Source: Aequorivita lipolytica (GTDB taxonomy: Bacteria; Bacteroidota; Bacteroidia; Flavobacteriales; Flavobacteriaceae). From it: a stretch of 64,000 bases of DNA. Location: assembly GCF_007997135.1 (NCBI RefSeq), contig NZ_VORU01000014.1:1-64000 (forward strand), written 5' to 3'. Of the stretch, positions 7,154 to 16,436 are shown one piece after another (the first letter of the stretch is position 1; the number at the start of each line of letters is the position of its first letter). The position numbers and the translations under genes are program-made. Below the pieces are notes generated by a model, which was not told where the DNA came from, made no database searches, and worked only from the letters and a program-made list of their open reading frames with translations.

Positions 7154-9619
7154 CTAATTCACAAAAAACACAGCATTAGCCAAAAACAGTTTCCCATTCT
7201 GCCAAAACGAACGAAAGGAAACATCATCTACCATATAAATCACACTGCCACTCCCCTTTTTTGCTTGTGCAAAAACAATAGAGTTTTTTAGGGCCGCCTT
7301 AGCCGTTTCACCCGAAAAACCTGAAACGCTTTCTGCTTCTCCATTTATATAACCCACATTATACCCATCACTCAGAAATTTATAGGAATCGCTACCTAGT
7401 TTTAAACTGTAGTAAGTATCGCCATAACCAAACGCAAGCGGATGGGTATTGTCTAGCGAAATCTTATAAATACTTCCAGTTATGAAATCTTTGGTGCTTT
7501 CCAGTTCGCGTTGTGCATAAGGCACCATATTTCCTAATGTATCTTTCTCCTTTTCGGTTTTTTTATCAATATTGCTTAACAAATCAAAGCCTTCCTTTTC
7601 TTCAAAAATACCAACGGCATTGCCAATTGCAATCACATTTCCGCCTTTATTAATCCATTCTTCCAGAGTTTTAAAAGCAGCTTCGTCTAAAATAGATTTG
7701 TAATTTCCGTCGGGCAAAACAAGCACATCATAATCGCTCCACTCAATTTTGCCGATATCATCTGTATTAATAGAAGTAATGGGATACTTCAATTGTGTTT
7801 CAAAAAAGTGCCAAAGCGCACCATAACTTAAAGAAGAAGTTCCCTCACCCTGCAGCATTGCTACTTTTATGTTTTTAATTAAATGCACATATTGTGAACC
7901 GAAATCAGTCAATTTATCTGCAAAACTTGTAGGTGAAGCATACAACTGCCGTCCCAGTTGATTTGCTATTTCGATGACCTTTTTGTCAAAATCAGGTGTG
8001 GTTTTATTATCGCTGCGTGTAATAATCAAACTACCGCGACCAAAACTGTTGCCGCCAAAGCCCAGTTCGTTTTCAGAAAAACGAACTTTTATATCATTTT
8101 GCAATAATGCTGAAAGAAATTCAGCATCCTTCAAGCTGTTCCATTTGGCAATATAGCCCGCCGCTGCAGGAGAAGGAACATTGGAAACTGTATTGCTCGG
8201 TGCATTTCCGTTTGCAGGAACCAAAGTTACACTAGCCACAGCGTCCAGCCCAAATGCATAAGGCAAACTCCAAGCAGTAATATCATACGTTAGCGGCGTT
8301 GAGAGCGAGGCATTTGGTTCAAAAAGTACTTGTACCATCTTTCCTTTTGGCTGGTTGGTGCTCACCACCAAAGCGCCTTTGGTATCTATAGAACCTTTTT
8401 TGATATCGTTATAATTGAAGCCCTTTACCATTCCACCATTGGCATAACCATACTTTATATCGTGTTTGTCCAAAAGCTGGGTAAGCTCCTGTATCTTGTC
8501 GGGATTCCCGTTCAGGACAAAGCTTTTATATTTTAAATTATCATTGCTAAAGAATTTTTTGAATTCAGAATTCATAGAAGCTGCTTGTTGCGAAGCCACT
8601 TCAATAGTGGAAAGTCCTGAGGTAGTGTGGTGTGCCACTCTGTCCACTAGCGTTAATTCAATTTCTTCGTCATTAATTATTCCCAAGCCTGCCATTCCGT
8701 GGCCAGCTTGCTCATAGGTCATCCCGATGGCACCCATAAATAGCGGATAGGTATCGCCATAGCTTGGGTACAAAAGATCGAAACTTTCACGGGTAAAGAA
8801 CAGCCACCCATTTTCGTCAAAATATTTAGCGTTATTTTTTCCTATTGTATTTTGAAATTCACGCTGAAAAGGAGTGATTATTTCGTGAAATGGTTCCGCC
8901 GCAGGTGCAAAATAGTATGGGTTGTTAATGTATTGCTCGTGAAAATCTACGTGTATCTGCGGCATCCACTGGTTGTATATTTTTAGGCGCTGTTGGGTTT
9001 CCACTTGACTCGCCCACATCCAGTCGCGATTCAAATCGAACAAATAATGGTTTGGGCGTCCGCCAGGCCAAGGCTCGTTGTGTTCTATGGCATCGCGCGA
9101 AGAATTATAAGGTGAAGCTTTCATTTGGTTATACCAGTTTACATAGCGATCGCGACCATCAGGATTAACATTGGGATCCATAATTATCACGGTGTTTTTC
9201 AACCAATCTGAATGTTCAGTAATAAGTTTATAAGCAGTATTCATAGCCGCCTCACTGCTGCTGGCCTCATTACCGTGGACGTTATAGCTGAGCCAAACGA
9301 TTGCCTTTTCTGGAGAGGAAGCGCCTTCCAAAATGCCGATATTTTTTAAATTATCGGTGCGTATCTTTTCGAGATTACCAATATTTTCTTCGGAAGAAAT
9401 AACTGCATACGTTAGCCTTCTTCTTTCGTTGGTTTTTCCATAATCGAAATATTTTACCTTTCCACTATTTTCAGCTATGTGTTCAAAATAGGCAACAACA
9501 TCAGCATGGCGGGAGAATTCTGTGCCGATTTCATACCCCAAAAACTCTGATGGGGATTTCAGTTGGGCTAATATAAACAGAGGAAAAAACAGTGCTAAAA
9601 AAGTAAAATGGCGCTTCAT
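7154..9619 (-). CDS. secreted M14-family zinc carboxypeptidase
   Basis: An 821-residue protein. The start at 9619 gives a clean signal peptide (MKRHFTFLALFFPLFILAQ); the frame is open 26 codons further up but those residues do not fit a signal. The M14 zinc motif is in WLSYNVHGNEASSSEAAMNT (HxxE) with the third ligand in HVDFHEQYINN. The peptidase domain covers about residues 25-370. The rest (about 400-821) is a long C-terminal region, including a segment near LPDGNYKSILDEAAFKTLEEW that resembles the glutamine-amidotransferase-like fold of large bacterial M14 proteins. It lacks a T9SS tail, so periplasmic or surface action by another route is likely. Substrate unknown. Confidence 0.88.
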   Translation of the reverse strand: MKRHFTFLALFFPLFILAQLKSPSEFLGYEIGTEFSRHADVVAYFEHIAENSGKVKYFDYGKTNERRRLTYAVISSEENIGNLEKIRTDNLKNIGILEGASSPEKAIVWLSYNVHGNEASSSEAAMNTAYKLITEHSDWLKNTVIIMDPNVNPDGRDRYVNWYNQMKASPYNSSRDAIEHNEPWPGGRPNHYLFDLNRDWMWASQVETQQRLKIYNQWMPQIHVDFHEQYINNPYYFAPAAEPFHEIITPFQREFQNTIGKNNAKYFDENGWLFFTRESFDLLYPSYGDTYPLFMGAIGMTYEQAGHGMAGLGIINDEEIELTLVDRVAHHTTSGLSTIEVASQQAASMNSEFKKFFSNDNLKYKSFVLNGNPDKIQELTQLLDKHDIKYGYANGGMVKGFNYNDIKKGSIDTKGALVVSTNQPKGKMVQVLFEPNASLSTPLTYDITAWSLPYAFGLDAVASVTLVPANGNAPSNTVSNVPSPAAAGYIAKWNSLKDAEFLSALLQNDIKVRFSENELGFGGNSFGRGSLIITRSDNKTTPDFDKKVIEIANQLGRQLYASPTSFADKLTDFGSQYVHLIKNIKVAMLQGEGTSSLSYGALWHFFETQLKYPITSINTDDIGKIEWSDYDVLVLPDGNYKSILDEAAFKTLEEWINKGGNVIAIGNAVGIFEEKEGFDLLSNIDKKTEKEKDTLGNMVPYAQRELESTKDFITGSIYKISLDNTHPLAFGYGDTYYSLKLGSDSYKFLSDGYNVGYINGEAESVSGFSGETAKAALKNSIVFAQAKKGSGSVIYMVDDVSFRSFWQNGKLFLANAVFFVN

Positions 9620-9684
9620 TTGTAGAAATTTAAAATGTGCGATAAAACTAAGTAAAGATTTTGAAATATTGTTGGGGATTTTTA

Positions 9685-9920
9685 GCCACGAATGCACGAA
9701 TAATTATTCTATTTGCCAGTTATGAATTTTTAATCACATAGTTAAGAATACTAAAATGTATCAAACAAAAAAATTCGTGAATTCGTGGTAAACCTTTCCC
9801 TCGAAAAATGTGATTACCCAATTCTCAAGTCCCAGAAAGGACTGAAATGTTTTTCTATCTTGATTTCTATAAATATTTTGAATCCACCGGATATCCAAAA
9901 AACATTCGTGAATTCGTGGC
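9685..9920. repeat. three copies of the ATTCGTGnATTCGTGGC element
   Basis: The 390-bp gap between the M14 gene and bshC holds three copies: GCCACGAATGCACGAAT (9685-9701, inverted), ATTCGTGAATTCGTGG (9773-9788) and ATTCGTGAATTCGTGGC (9904-9920). Nothing in the gap looks coding: a 69-codon minus-strand frame (9761-9970) is made mostly of these repeats. Confidence 0.8.
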
Positions 9921-9980
9921 CAAGCCATACCGAGTTTCAAGATTAACGTATCTTTAAACCTACAGCCCATTTAAAACGGT

Positions 9981-9988
9981 TATTTTTG
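9981..9988 (+). promoter_or_regulatory. -7 promoter box for bshC
   Basis: TATTTTTG, 22 bp before ATG 10011. It lies before the alternative TTG at 9990, supporting the ATG as start. Confidence 0.65.
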
Positions 9989-10010
9989 TTTGAATTTTTC
10001 CAAAGAATCT

Positions 10011-11609
10011 ATGCCAGCCCATTACATTCCTTATAAAAACACAGGTTATTTTTCTAAATTAATATGCGATTATCTCACTGAAGATGAATCATTAAAAACC
10101 TTTTACAATCGCTTTCCAAACCTGGAAAATTTCAAACACCAATTAACGGAAAAGCAGAAGAACTTTACGGATGAAAAAAGGCATTTGCTTGCAAAACGGC
10201 TAATGCTTCAATATGGCGATAATTCGCTGTCGCAATCTACTTTGAGCAATATTGATTTGCTTCGCGAACACAATACCTTTACAATAACTACAGGGCATCA
10301 GCTCAATCTTTTTACAGGTCCTTTATATTTTTTATACAAAATATTTTCAGCAATCAACCTAGCTGAACAATTAAACCAAAAATATCCAACCAACCATTTT
10401 GTGCCAGTTTATTGGATGGCAACGGAAGATCACGATTTTGAGGAAATAAATTATTTCAACCTCTTCGGCAAAAAAGTGAAATGGAACAGGGAAGCCTCTG
10501 GCGCTGTTGGCGAACTTTCCACGAAAGGTTTAAAGGAGGTGAAAGAACTACTGAAAAAGGAATTTGGCGAAAGCGAAAACGCCAAAAAGCTGGTTTCTTA
10601 TTTTAAAGATGCTTATACCAAACACGACAACCTCGCTGATGCTACACGGTTTTTAGCGAATTGTCTTTTCTACCATCACGGTTTGGTAATTATTGACGGA
10701 AATGATAAAGAATTAAAAAAATGTTTTATTCCTTTCGCAGAAAAGGAGCTGACCGAAAACCTCAGCTTTAAAAAAGTTTCGGAAACAACTGAGAAGCTAA
10801 CACATTTGGGTTTTTCGGAACAAGTACATCCGCGGGAAATAAATCTTTTCTATTTAAAGGAAAATCTTAGGGAACGCATTATTGAAAAAGATGGGCGGTT
10901 TTATGTAAATGAAACTGACCTCTCTTTTTCGAAAGAAGAAATTTTAAATGAACTTCACGATAATCCAGAGCGCTTTTCACCCAATGCTTTGCTGCGGCCG
11001 CTTTACCAAGAAGTTATTTTGCCCAACCTCTGTTACATTGGCGGTGGCGGTGAGCTGGCTTATTGGTTTCAGTTGAAGGATTATTTCAATAAAGTGGAAG
11101 TCCCCTTCCCTATTTTGTTGCTTCGCAATTCGGTGCTTTTGGTTTCAAAAATGCTTTCGGAAAAACTACAAAAACTGAATATTGAAATTGATGATCTCTT
11201 CCTTCCGCAGCACGAATTGATAACAAAACACACACGGGAGATTTCAAAAATAGACATAGACTTTTCGCAGCAAAAAGAATTCCTGAAACAACAGTTCAAA
11301 GATTTATATGAATTGGCAAAACAAACCGACGCTTCGTTTTTGGGTGCCGTTGGCGCACAGGAAAAGAAACAATTGAACGGTTTGGACAATCTTGAAAAGC
11401 GACTGCTGAAAGCACAAAAAAGGAACCTTTCCGAAGAACTGGATCGCGTAAAAGATATTCAAAATCAATTGTTCCCAAACCAAAGTTTGCAGGAACGGCA
11501 GCTTAATTTTTCTGAGCTTTATTTGGAATATGGTGAAGGATTGCTGGATACACTTAAAGAGAATTTACAGCCGTTGAATGTTAATTTTACTATTATGGAG
11601 CTTGAATAA
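10011..11609 (+). CDS. bshC: BshC, cysteine-adding enzyme of bacillithiol synthesis
   Basis: A 532-residue enzyme that joins cysteine to glucosaminyl-malate, the last step of bacillithiol synthesis in the cytoplasm. The start MPAHYIPYKNTGYFSKLICD is the conserved BshC N-terminus. FTITTGHQLNLFTGPLYFLYK and PVYWMATEDHDFEEINYF are the Rossmann-like core motifs, LPNLCYIGGGGELAYW follows, and a coiled coil lies at about residues 430-500. The length agrees with the family. ATG 10011 is preferred to TTG 9990 on the basis of the promoter box and family alignment. bshA and bshB are not in this window. Bacillithiol is the main low-molecular-weight thiol in many Flavobacteriia. Confidence 0.93.
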   Translation: MPAHYIPYKNTGYFSKLICDYLTEDESLKTFYNRFPNLENFKHQLTEKQKNFTDEKRHLLAKRLMLQYGDNSLSQSTLSNIDLLREHNTFTITTGHQLNLFTGPLYFLYKIFSAINLAEQLNQKYPTNHFVPVYWMATEDHDFEEINYFNLFGKKVKWNREASGAVGELSTKGLKEVKELLKKEFGESENAKKLVSYFKDAYTKHDNLADATRFLANCLFYHHGLVIIDGNDKELKKCFIPFAEKELTENLSFKKVSETTEKLTHLGFSEQVHPREINLFYLKENLRERIIEKDGRFYVNETDLSFSKEEILNELHDNPERFSPNALLRPLYQEVILPNLCYIGGGGELAYWFQLKDYFNKVEVPFPILLLRNSVLLVSKMLSEKLQKLNIEIDDLFLPQHELITKHTREISKIDIDFSQQKEFLKQQFKDLYELAKQTDASFLGAVGAQEKKQLNGLDNLEKRLLKAQKRNLSEELDRVKDIQNQLFPNQSLQERQLNFSELYLEYGEGLLDTLKENLQPLNVNFTIMELE

Positions 11610-11672
11610 AACCTAACAGGTTTCAAAAACCTATTAGGTTTAAGAATAACAATAGAGTAAAAAAACAAAAAC

Positions 11673-11689
11673 ATTCGTGTATTCGTGGC
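11673..11689 (+). repeat. ATTCGTGnATTCGTGGC element, left of the toxin-antitoxin pair
   Basis: ATTCGTGTATTCGTGGC. With the copy at 12298-12314 it brackets the toxin-antitoxin operon in direct orientation. Confidence 0.8.
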
Positions 11690-11743
11690 AAAAAAAAGCC
11701 ATCACATATAGTTCTAAAATAAAAAACAATAGACAAATATCAT

Positions 11744-11751
11744 TAACTTTG
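11744..11751 (+). promoter_or_regulatory. -7 promoter box for the toxin-antitoxin operon
   Basis: TAACTTTG, 15 bp before ATG 11767, matches TAnnTTTG and fixes the antitoxin start. Confidence 0.65.
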
Positions 11752-11766
11752 AAAAAAGCACATAAA

Positions 11767-11985
11767 ATGGACATCAAAACTTCAAAAATAGAATTGGTAA
11801 AAATGATACTTAATATTGAAAACGATACTTTTATAAATAAAGTAACTGAATTTATAAATAATGAGAAATCTGACTTTTGGAATGATTTAAGCTTAGAAGA
11901 ACAAGCTGAAATAAAAAAAGGTATTGAGCAGCTGAACCGAGGCGATGGTAAATCATATAAAGAAGTTCTTAAAAGAATTTCATAA
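11767..11985 (+). CDS. antitoxin of a RelE/ParE-type toxin-antitoxin pair
   Basis: A 72-residue mostly helical, charged protein (MDIKTSKIELVKMILNIEND; SDFWNDLSLEEQAEIKKG). The segment LSLEEQAEIKKGIEQLNRGDGKSYKEVL is the kind of C-terminal toxin-binding region found in small antitoxins paired with RelE/ParE toxins in Bacteroidota; no ribbon-helix-helix is obvious. Start ATG 11767 was taken instead of an open frame from 11677, because a -7 box lies between them and the upstream part contains the ATTCGTG repeat. The stop TAA overlaps the toxin ATG by one base (11985), so translation is coupled. Confidence 0.8.
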   Translation: MDIKTSKIELVKMILNIENDTFINKVTEFINNEKSDFWNDLSLEEQAEIKKGIEQLNRGDGKSYKEVLKRIS

Positions 11986-12290
11986 TGGAAGTTATTCTAT
12001 CGCCACAAGCGGAAAATAAACTTGAAAAAATTACTGAATATCTTTTATCTGAATGGGGAAATAAAGTAAAAAAAGATTTTTTATCCAAACTCACTTCTAA
12101 AATCGAGCAGATTTCATTACAACCAGAAAGTTGCCCAAAATCAAAAGAACTTGGTGGTATTTATAAATGCGTAGTTACCAAACAAAATACTTTTTATTAT
12201 CGAATAAATTCTCAAAATAACGTACTTGAAGTTATCACATTTTTTGACACACGCCCAAATCCAAATAAACTTAAAAAACATTTGAGATAA
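11985..12290 (+). CDS. RelE/ParE-family toxin
   Basis: A 101-residue protein with the RelE/ParE fold pattern: MEVILSPQAENKLEKITEYL (strand then helix), KSKELGGIYKCVVTKQ, NTFYYRINSQNNVLEVITFFDTRPNPNK (central strands and the C-terminal FFDTRxxP signature). Members either cut mRNA at the ribosome (RelE) or poison gyrase (ParE); the sequence does not decide which. It overlaps the antitoxin stop by 1 bp. Both ends of the operon carry ATTCGTG elements in the same orientation, which suggests capture or loss by recombination. Confidence 0.87.
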   Translation: MEVILSPQAENKLEKITEYLLSEWGNKVKKDFLSKLTSKIEQISLQPESCPKSKELGGIYKCVVTKQNTFYYRINSQNNVLEVITFFDTRPNPNKLKKHLR

Positions 12291-12297
12291 CAAAAAT

Positions 12298-12314
12298 ATT
12301 CGTGCATTCGTGTC
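12298..12314 (+). repeat. ATTCGTGnATTCGTGGC element, right of the toxin-antitoxin pair
   Basis: ATTCGTGCATTCGTGTC, starting 8 bp after the toxin stop. Confidence 0.8.
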
Positions 12315-12383
12315 AAAAATCCATTGTTGAAAACCCACAAAAAAATTCACCTGTAACCCATTTCGGAACTTAACTATTTAAAG

Positions 12384-12391
12384 TATTTTTG
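12384..12391 (+). promoter_or_regulatory. -7 promoter box abutting the guaA start
   Basis: TATTTTTG lies only 3 bp before ATG 12395. If it is used, transcription would begin at or within a few bases of the start codon. Confidence 0.5.
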
Positions 12392-12394
12392 CCT

Positions 12395-13924
12395 ATGCAA
12401 AACAACGTCCTCATTTTAGATTTTGGTTCGCAGTACACCCAATTGATCGCGAGACGCGTGCGGGAACTGAACATTTACTGCGAAATTCACCCTTACCATC
12501 ACATTCCAGAAAACTTGGAGCCTTTTAAGGCCGTAATACTTTCGGGTAGTCCGTTTTCCGTTCGCGCGGAAGACGCGCCACATCCCGATCTTTCACAGAT
12601 TCGTGGACACAAACCCCTTTTGGCGGTTTGTTACGGAGCTCAATATTTAGCACATTTTAGTGGTGGTAGCGTGGAGCCTTCAAACATCCGTGAGTACGGA
12701 AGGGCAAAACTTTCAATGATAAAATCTGGGGAAGATTTCTTTAAAGATATTCCCGAAAATACAAATGTGTGGATGAGCCATAGCGATACCATTGCGCAAC
12801 TTCCCGAAAACGGAGTTCGTTTGGCAAGCACGGTTGATGTGGTAAATGCGGCTTACAGAATTGAAGGTGAAGAAACCTACGCAATCCAATTTCACCCAGA
12901 AGTATATCACACAACCCACGGGAAGCAGTTGCTTGAAAATTTCCTTGTTAATATTGCCGAAGTTCCACAAACTTGGACACCTGCTGCTTTTGTGGAAACT
13001 ACGGTTGAAACTATGAAAGAGCAGATTGGCGATGGCAAAGTGGTACTTGGTTTAAGTGGTGGTGTTGATAGCACAGTTGCTGCAATTCTTCTGAATAAAG
13101 CCATCGGCAAAAACCTATACTGTATTTTCGTGAATAACGGTTTGCTTAGAAAAGATGAATTTGAAAGCGTGCTTCACCAATATAAAGATATGGGGCTGAA
13201 TGTAAAAGGTGTTGATGCTTCCGAACGCTTTTTGGAAGCCTTAAAAAATGAAAGCGATCCTGAAAGGAAACGCAAAGCCATCGGCAACGCGTTTATAGAG
13301 GTTTTTGATGATGAAGCGCACCAATTAACTGGTGTGGATTGGTTGGCACAGGGAACGATTTATCCTGATGTAATAGAAAGTGTTTCGGTAAATGGACCTT
13401 CGGTAACTATAAAAAGTCATCACAATGTTGGCGGTTTACCAGATTTTATGAAGTTGAAAATTGTGGAACCATTGCGCATGCTATTTAAAGATGAAGTACG
13501 ACGCGTAGGTAAAGAAATGGGCATAGATTCCGAGTTATTGGGCAGACACCCCTTCCCTGGCCCAGGTTTGGCTATTCGAATTTTGGGTGATATTACGGCT
13601 GAAAAAGTTCGTATATTACAAGAGGTTGACGCTATCTTTATCAACGGTTTGAAAAAGTGGGATCTTTACGATAAAGTGTGGCAGGCAGGAGCAATACTTT
13701 TGCCAGTAAATAGCGTGGGTGTAATGGGTGACGAAAGAACGTATGAAAAAGTAGTTGCTTTGCGCGCCGTGGAATCTACAGACGGAATGACCGCAGATTG
13801 GGTGAACCTTCCCTATGAATTTTTACAGGAAGTAAGCAACCATATAATAAACCGCGTTAAAGGCGTTAATAGAGTAGTCTATGACATCAGCTCAAAACCG
13901 CCAGCTACCATTGAGTGGGAATAA
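12395..13924 (+). CDS. guaA: GMP synthase (glutamine-hydrolysing)
   Basis: A 509-residue enzyme converting XMP, ATP and glutamine to GMP, the last step of guanine nucleotide synthesis. The N-terminal class I glutamine amidotransferase runs from [20 protein letters not shown] to about residue 190, with the nucleophile in [12 protein letters not shown] (Cys79) and the His-Glu pair in [10 protein letters not shown]. The ATP pyrophosphatase domain has the P-loop [13 protein letters not shown] (about 215-226). The C-terminal dimerisation domain ends KPPATIEWE, as in all GuaA. ATG 12395 is the canonical start; a TTG two codons earlier is unlikely. Confidence 0.97.
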   Translation: MQNNVLILDFGSQYTQLIARRVRELNIYCEIHPYHHIPENLEPFKAVILSGSPFSVRAEDAPHPDLSQIRGHKPLLAVCYGAQYLAHFSGGSVEPSNIREYGRAKLSMIKSGEDFFKDIPENTNVWMSHSDTIAQLPENGVRLASTVDVVNAAYRIEGEETYAIQFHPEVYHTTHGKQLLENFLVNIAEVPQTWTPAAFVETTVETMKEQIGDGKVVLGLSGGVDSTVAAILLNKAIGKNLYCIFVNNGLLRKDEFESVLHQYKDMGLNVKGVDASERFLEALKNESDPERKRKAIGNAFIEVFDDEAHQLTGVDWLAQGTIYPDVIESVSVNGPSVTIKSHHNVGGLPDFMKLKIVEPLRMLFKDEVRRVGKEMGIDSELLGRHPFPGPGLAIRILGDITAEKVRILQEVDAIFINGLKKWDLYDKVWQAGAILLPVNSVGVMGDERTYEKVVALRAVESTDGMTADWVNLPYEFLQEVSNHIINRVKGVNRVVYDISSKPPATIEWE

Positions 13925-14013
13925 GGTTTCGATAGTAATTTCATCATTGCTACGCATGTTGAAATTCACTCAACCACCTTGGCCCAATGTTTTTTTAAAT
14001 TGAAATCGAGACT

Positions 14014-15942
14014 ATGTTTAGCAAATCTAAAAAATTGATTATCTCTATGTTGAAGTGTTTAATATACGTTTCGGTAACCTTTCTATTTATGGTTAGCTGT
14101 GGTTCTGCAGCGCAGCAACAGTACAAAAGTCATTCGGTTGAAAAAGGGGAAACGGTATATAGCATTGCAAAGCAATACAACATTTCCGAAGAAACTATTT
14201 ACAACTTAAATCCCGATTCCAGAAATGAGCTGAAGGTGAACAGCGTTTTGATAATCCCTTCCAATAGCGCAATTAGCTCTGGAACCAACAAAAACGACTA
14301 CCGCGATCACAGGGTAAAAAAGAAGGAAACCCTCTACGGAATTGCACAACTTTACAATGTAAGCGCAGACGATATTAAAAAACTGAATAAAGAGTTGTAT
14401 TCCCGTGGCTTGAGAAAAGGAGAGCGATTACTGATCCCAGCCTCCATTGTCAATCAAAATAGTAGCTCCACTTCAGGAAGTACATTACCCGGAACGCAGC
14501 AGTATACTGTTAAGCCGAAAGAAACGAAGTTTGGAATTGCCAGAAAATTCGGTATTTCATTAACTGAATTAGAAGTTTTAAACCCAGATTTGGGAGAAGG
14601 GTTAAAAGTTGGCTCAACTATTATTGTTCCAGACCAATCAGTAATCGAAAGTGCTGAAATAGACGAGGAAAACTTTCAGTATTACGAAGTGAAGCCAAAA
14701 GAAGGTTTTTACAGATTAAAAATAAAATTCGGTCTTTCCGAAGAAGAAATAATTGCATTGAATCCGTATGCAAAAGATGGCTTGAAGGAAGGAATGATTC
14801 TGAAATTGCCCAAGGAAGAAGCAACAATTTCGCAAGATGATATTTCAGTAATAAATCTTGAAAACCGCATTGACAATAAGAAAATGAAAACGGTAGCGCT
14901 AATGCTTCCGTTCCGTTTGATGCGAACTGCCGACTCTACCCAAAACGATCAAGAGTCGCTTAAAAAAGACCCAACGCTTCGTGTTGCTTTAGATTTTTAT
15001 AGTGGTGCATTGATGGCTGCAGAATTTGCAAAAGACAAAGGCATTTCGGTAACAATGAATGTTTACGACACCGAAAAGAGCGATAGTAAAGTAGCTTCCA
15101 TCATTTCAAAAAGTGAATTCAAAAACGTGGATGCCGTAATTGGTCCGTTGCTTCAAAAAAATGTGGAAAAAGCTTCAGAAATGTTGAGGAGTGAAAAGAT
15201 TCCTGTCTTTTCGCCATTAAGCAATAGAGATATGGCGATGAACGACAATCTTTTCCAAACCCTTCCTACTGATGCCGTGCTTCAAAAAACAATGATCCGT
15301 TATTTAAGACAGCACAGTTCTGGCAAAAACATCATTATAATTTCAGATACAAAAAGAGCTAAACAGCGGGAAATGATCCAGGCCGCTATTCCAACCGCTA
15401 AAACGGTTTCCCCTCGCGGAAGCGGTTATGTGAGTGCTAATGATATTTCAGCGGTAGCAGATGGAACATCAGAAAATTGGGTTATTCTTGAATCTGATAA
15501 CCCTGTTTTGGTGAGCAGCGCCGTGAATGTACTTGCAGCAATGCCAAGCAATTATAAAATTCGGTTGTTCACTTTGAATAGAAATGAAGCCTATGAATGG
15601 CACGAAGTGTCGAGCACCCGTTTGGCAAAATTGAACTTTACCTTCCCTTCCGTAAATAAAAATATTGCTGAAGACGACCCCAACCCATTTTTAATAAGCT
15701 ATAAAAATAAATACGGCGTGCTTCCAAACAGATACGCCATTCGCGGGTTTGATGTAACCTATGATGTTTTGTTGCGTTTGGCTTCCGAAAAAGATATTTA
15801 TGACGCCATTTTGCCAGAAAGCGAAACGGTTTATATTGAAAATAAATTTCGATATGAAAAATCAAATACAGAAGGCTACTGTAATGAAGCTGCTTATATT
15901 TTGAAATATAACGACGACCTTAAATTTGAAATAGTAGAATGA
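14014..15942 (+). CDS. LysM / periplasmic-binding-like lipoprotein
   Basis: A 642-residue protein. A lipoprotein signal ends FLFMVSCGS (lipobox Cys29); an internal Met at residue 12 is an alternative start. Four LysM domains follow at about 37-83 (VEKGETVYSIAKQYNIS), 95-143 (VKKKETLYGIAQLYNVS), 160-205 (VKPKETKFGIARKFGIS) and 222-268 (VKPKEGFYRLKIKFGLS). The C-terminal half (about 290-620) looks like a type 1 periplasmic binding protein fold (MKTVALMLPFRL; VDAVIGPLLQKNVEKAS; IPVFSPLSN). LysM modules bind the glycan of peptidoglycan, so the protein probably bridges membrane and cell wall; the ligand of the binding domain is unknown. It overlaps the following OsmC gene by 4 bp. Confidence 0.88.
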   Translation: MFSKSKKLIISMLKCLIYVSVTFLFMVSCGSAAQQQYKSHSVEKGETVYSIAKQYNISEETIYNLNPDSRNELKVNSVLIIPSNSAISSGTNKNDYRDHRVKKKETLYGIAQLYNVSADDIKKLNKELYSRGLRKGERLLIPASIVNQNSSSTSGSTLPGTQQYTVKPKETKFGIARKFGISLTELEVLNPDLGEGLKVGSTIIVPDQSVIESAEIDEENFQYYEVKPKEGFYRLKIKFGLSEEEIIALNPYAKDGLKEGMILKLPKEEATISQDDISVINLENRIDNKKMKTVALMLPFRLMRTADSTQNDQESLKKDPTLRVALDFYSGALMAAEFAKDKGISVTMNVYDTEKSDSKVASIISKSEFKNVDAVIGPLLQKNVEKASEMLRSEKIPVFSPLSNRDMAMNDNLFQTLPTDAVLQKTMIRYLRQHSSGKNIIIISDTKRAKQREMIQAAIPTAKTVSPRGSGYVSANDISAVADGTSENWVILESDNPVLVSSAVNVLAAMPSNYKIRLFTLNRNEAYEWHEVSSTRLAKLNFTFPSVNKNIAEDDPNPFLISYKNKYGVLPNRYAIRGFDVTYDVLLRLASEKDIYDAILPESETVYIENKFRYEKSNTEGYCNEAAYILKYNDDLKFEIVE

Positions 15943-16343
15943 GCACCGCCAAAGTAACTTACCTAGGAAAACTACGCAGCGAAAACGAGCATTTGAAATC
16001 TGGCAACAAATTTATAACCGATGCCCCAACCGACAATAATGGTAAAGGTGAAGCATTTTCGCCAACAGACACGGTAGCCACAGGACTTGCAAATTGTATG
16101 ATTACCATGATGGGAATCAAGGCTCGCGATATGGACGTGAATATGGATGGCACTACAGCGATGGTTACTAAAATAATGGCTGCAGACCCGCGCCGGATTT
16201 CAAAGATTGAAATCGTTTTAAATTTTCCTGCAGGTATAGATGTTAAAGCGAGAAAAATATTGGAAAATACCGCGCGAACGTGTCCTGTTAACTATAGTCT
16301 CCATCCCGATATTGAAAAAGTGATTACGTTTAATTGGGGATAA
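15939..16343 (+). CDS. OsmC/Ohr-family peroxide-handling protein
   Basis: A 134-residue OsmC-family protein. The two reactive cysteines appear in ATGLANCMITMMG and ARTCPVNYSL, the canonical positions for thiol-dependent reduction of organic hydroperoxides. FSPTDTVATGLANC is the family signature. It probably acts in the cytoplasm on organic peroxides. The ATGA overlap with the preceding LysM lipoprotein gene implies cotranscription, although a functional link between the two is not obvious. A bacillithiol-using thiol network (bshC nearby) could recycle it, but that is inference. Confidence 0.9.
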   Translation: MSTAKVTYLGKLRSENEHLKSGNKFITDAPTDNNGKGEAFSPTDTVATGLANCMITMMGIKARDMDVNMDGTTAMVTKIMAADPRRISKIEIVLNFPAGIDVKARKILENTARTCPVNYSLHPDIEKVITFNWG

Positions 16344-16415
16344 TACCTCCAAAAAAAGAGAGCAGTTTTCAGTTGCAGTTGGCATTAAAAGTGAATACAC
16401 TCAAATAAAAGGTAC

Positions 16416-16423
16416 TATTTTTG
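16416..16423 (+). promoter_or_regulatory. -7 promoter box for the DUF922 gene
   Basis: TATTTTTG, 13 bp before ATG 16437; it favours this start over a TTG at 16425. Confidence 0.6.
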
Positions 16424-16436
16424 ATTGCACGCCACT

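Noticed and set aside
9761-9970. 69-codon minus-strand frame upstream of bshC
   Set aside because: It is composed mostly of two ATTCGTG repeat elements, has no family resemblance and overlaps the bshC promoter region.
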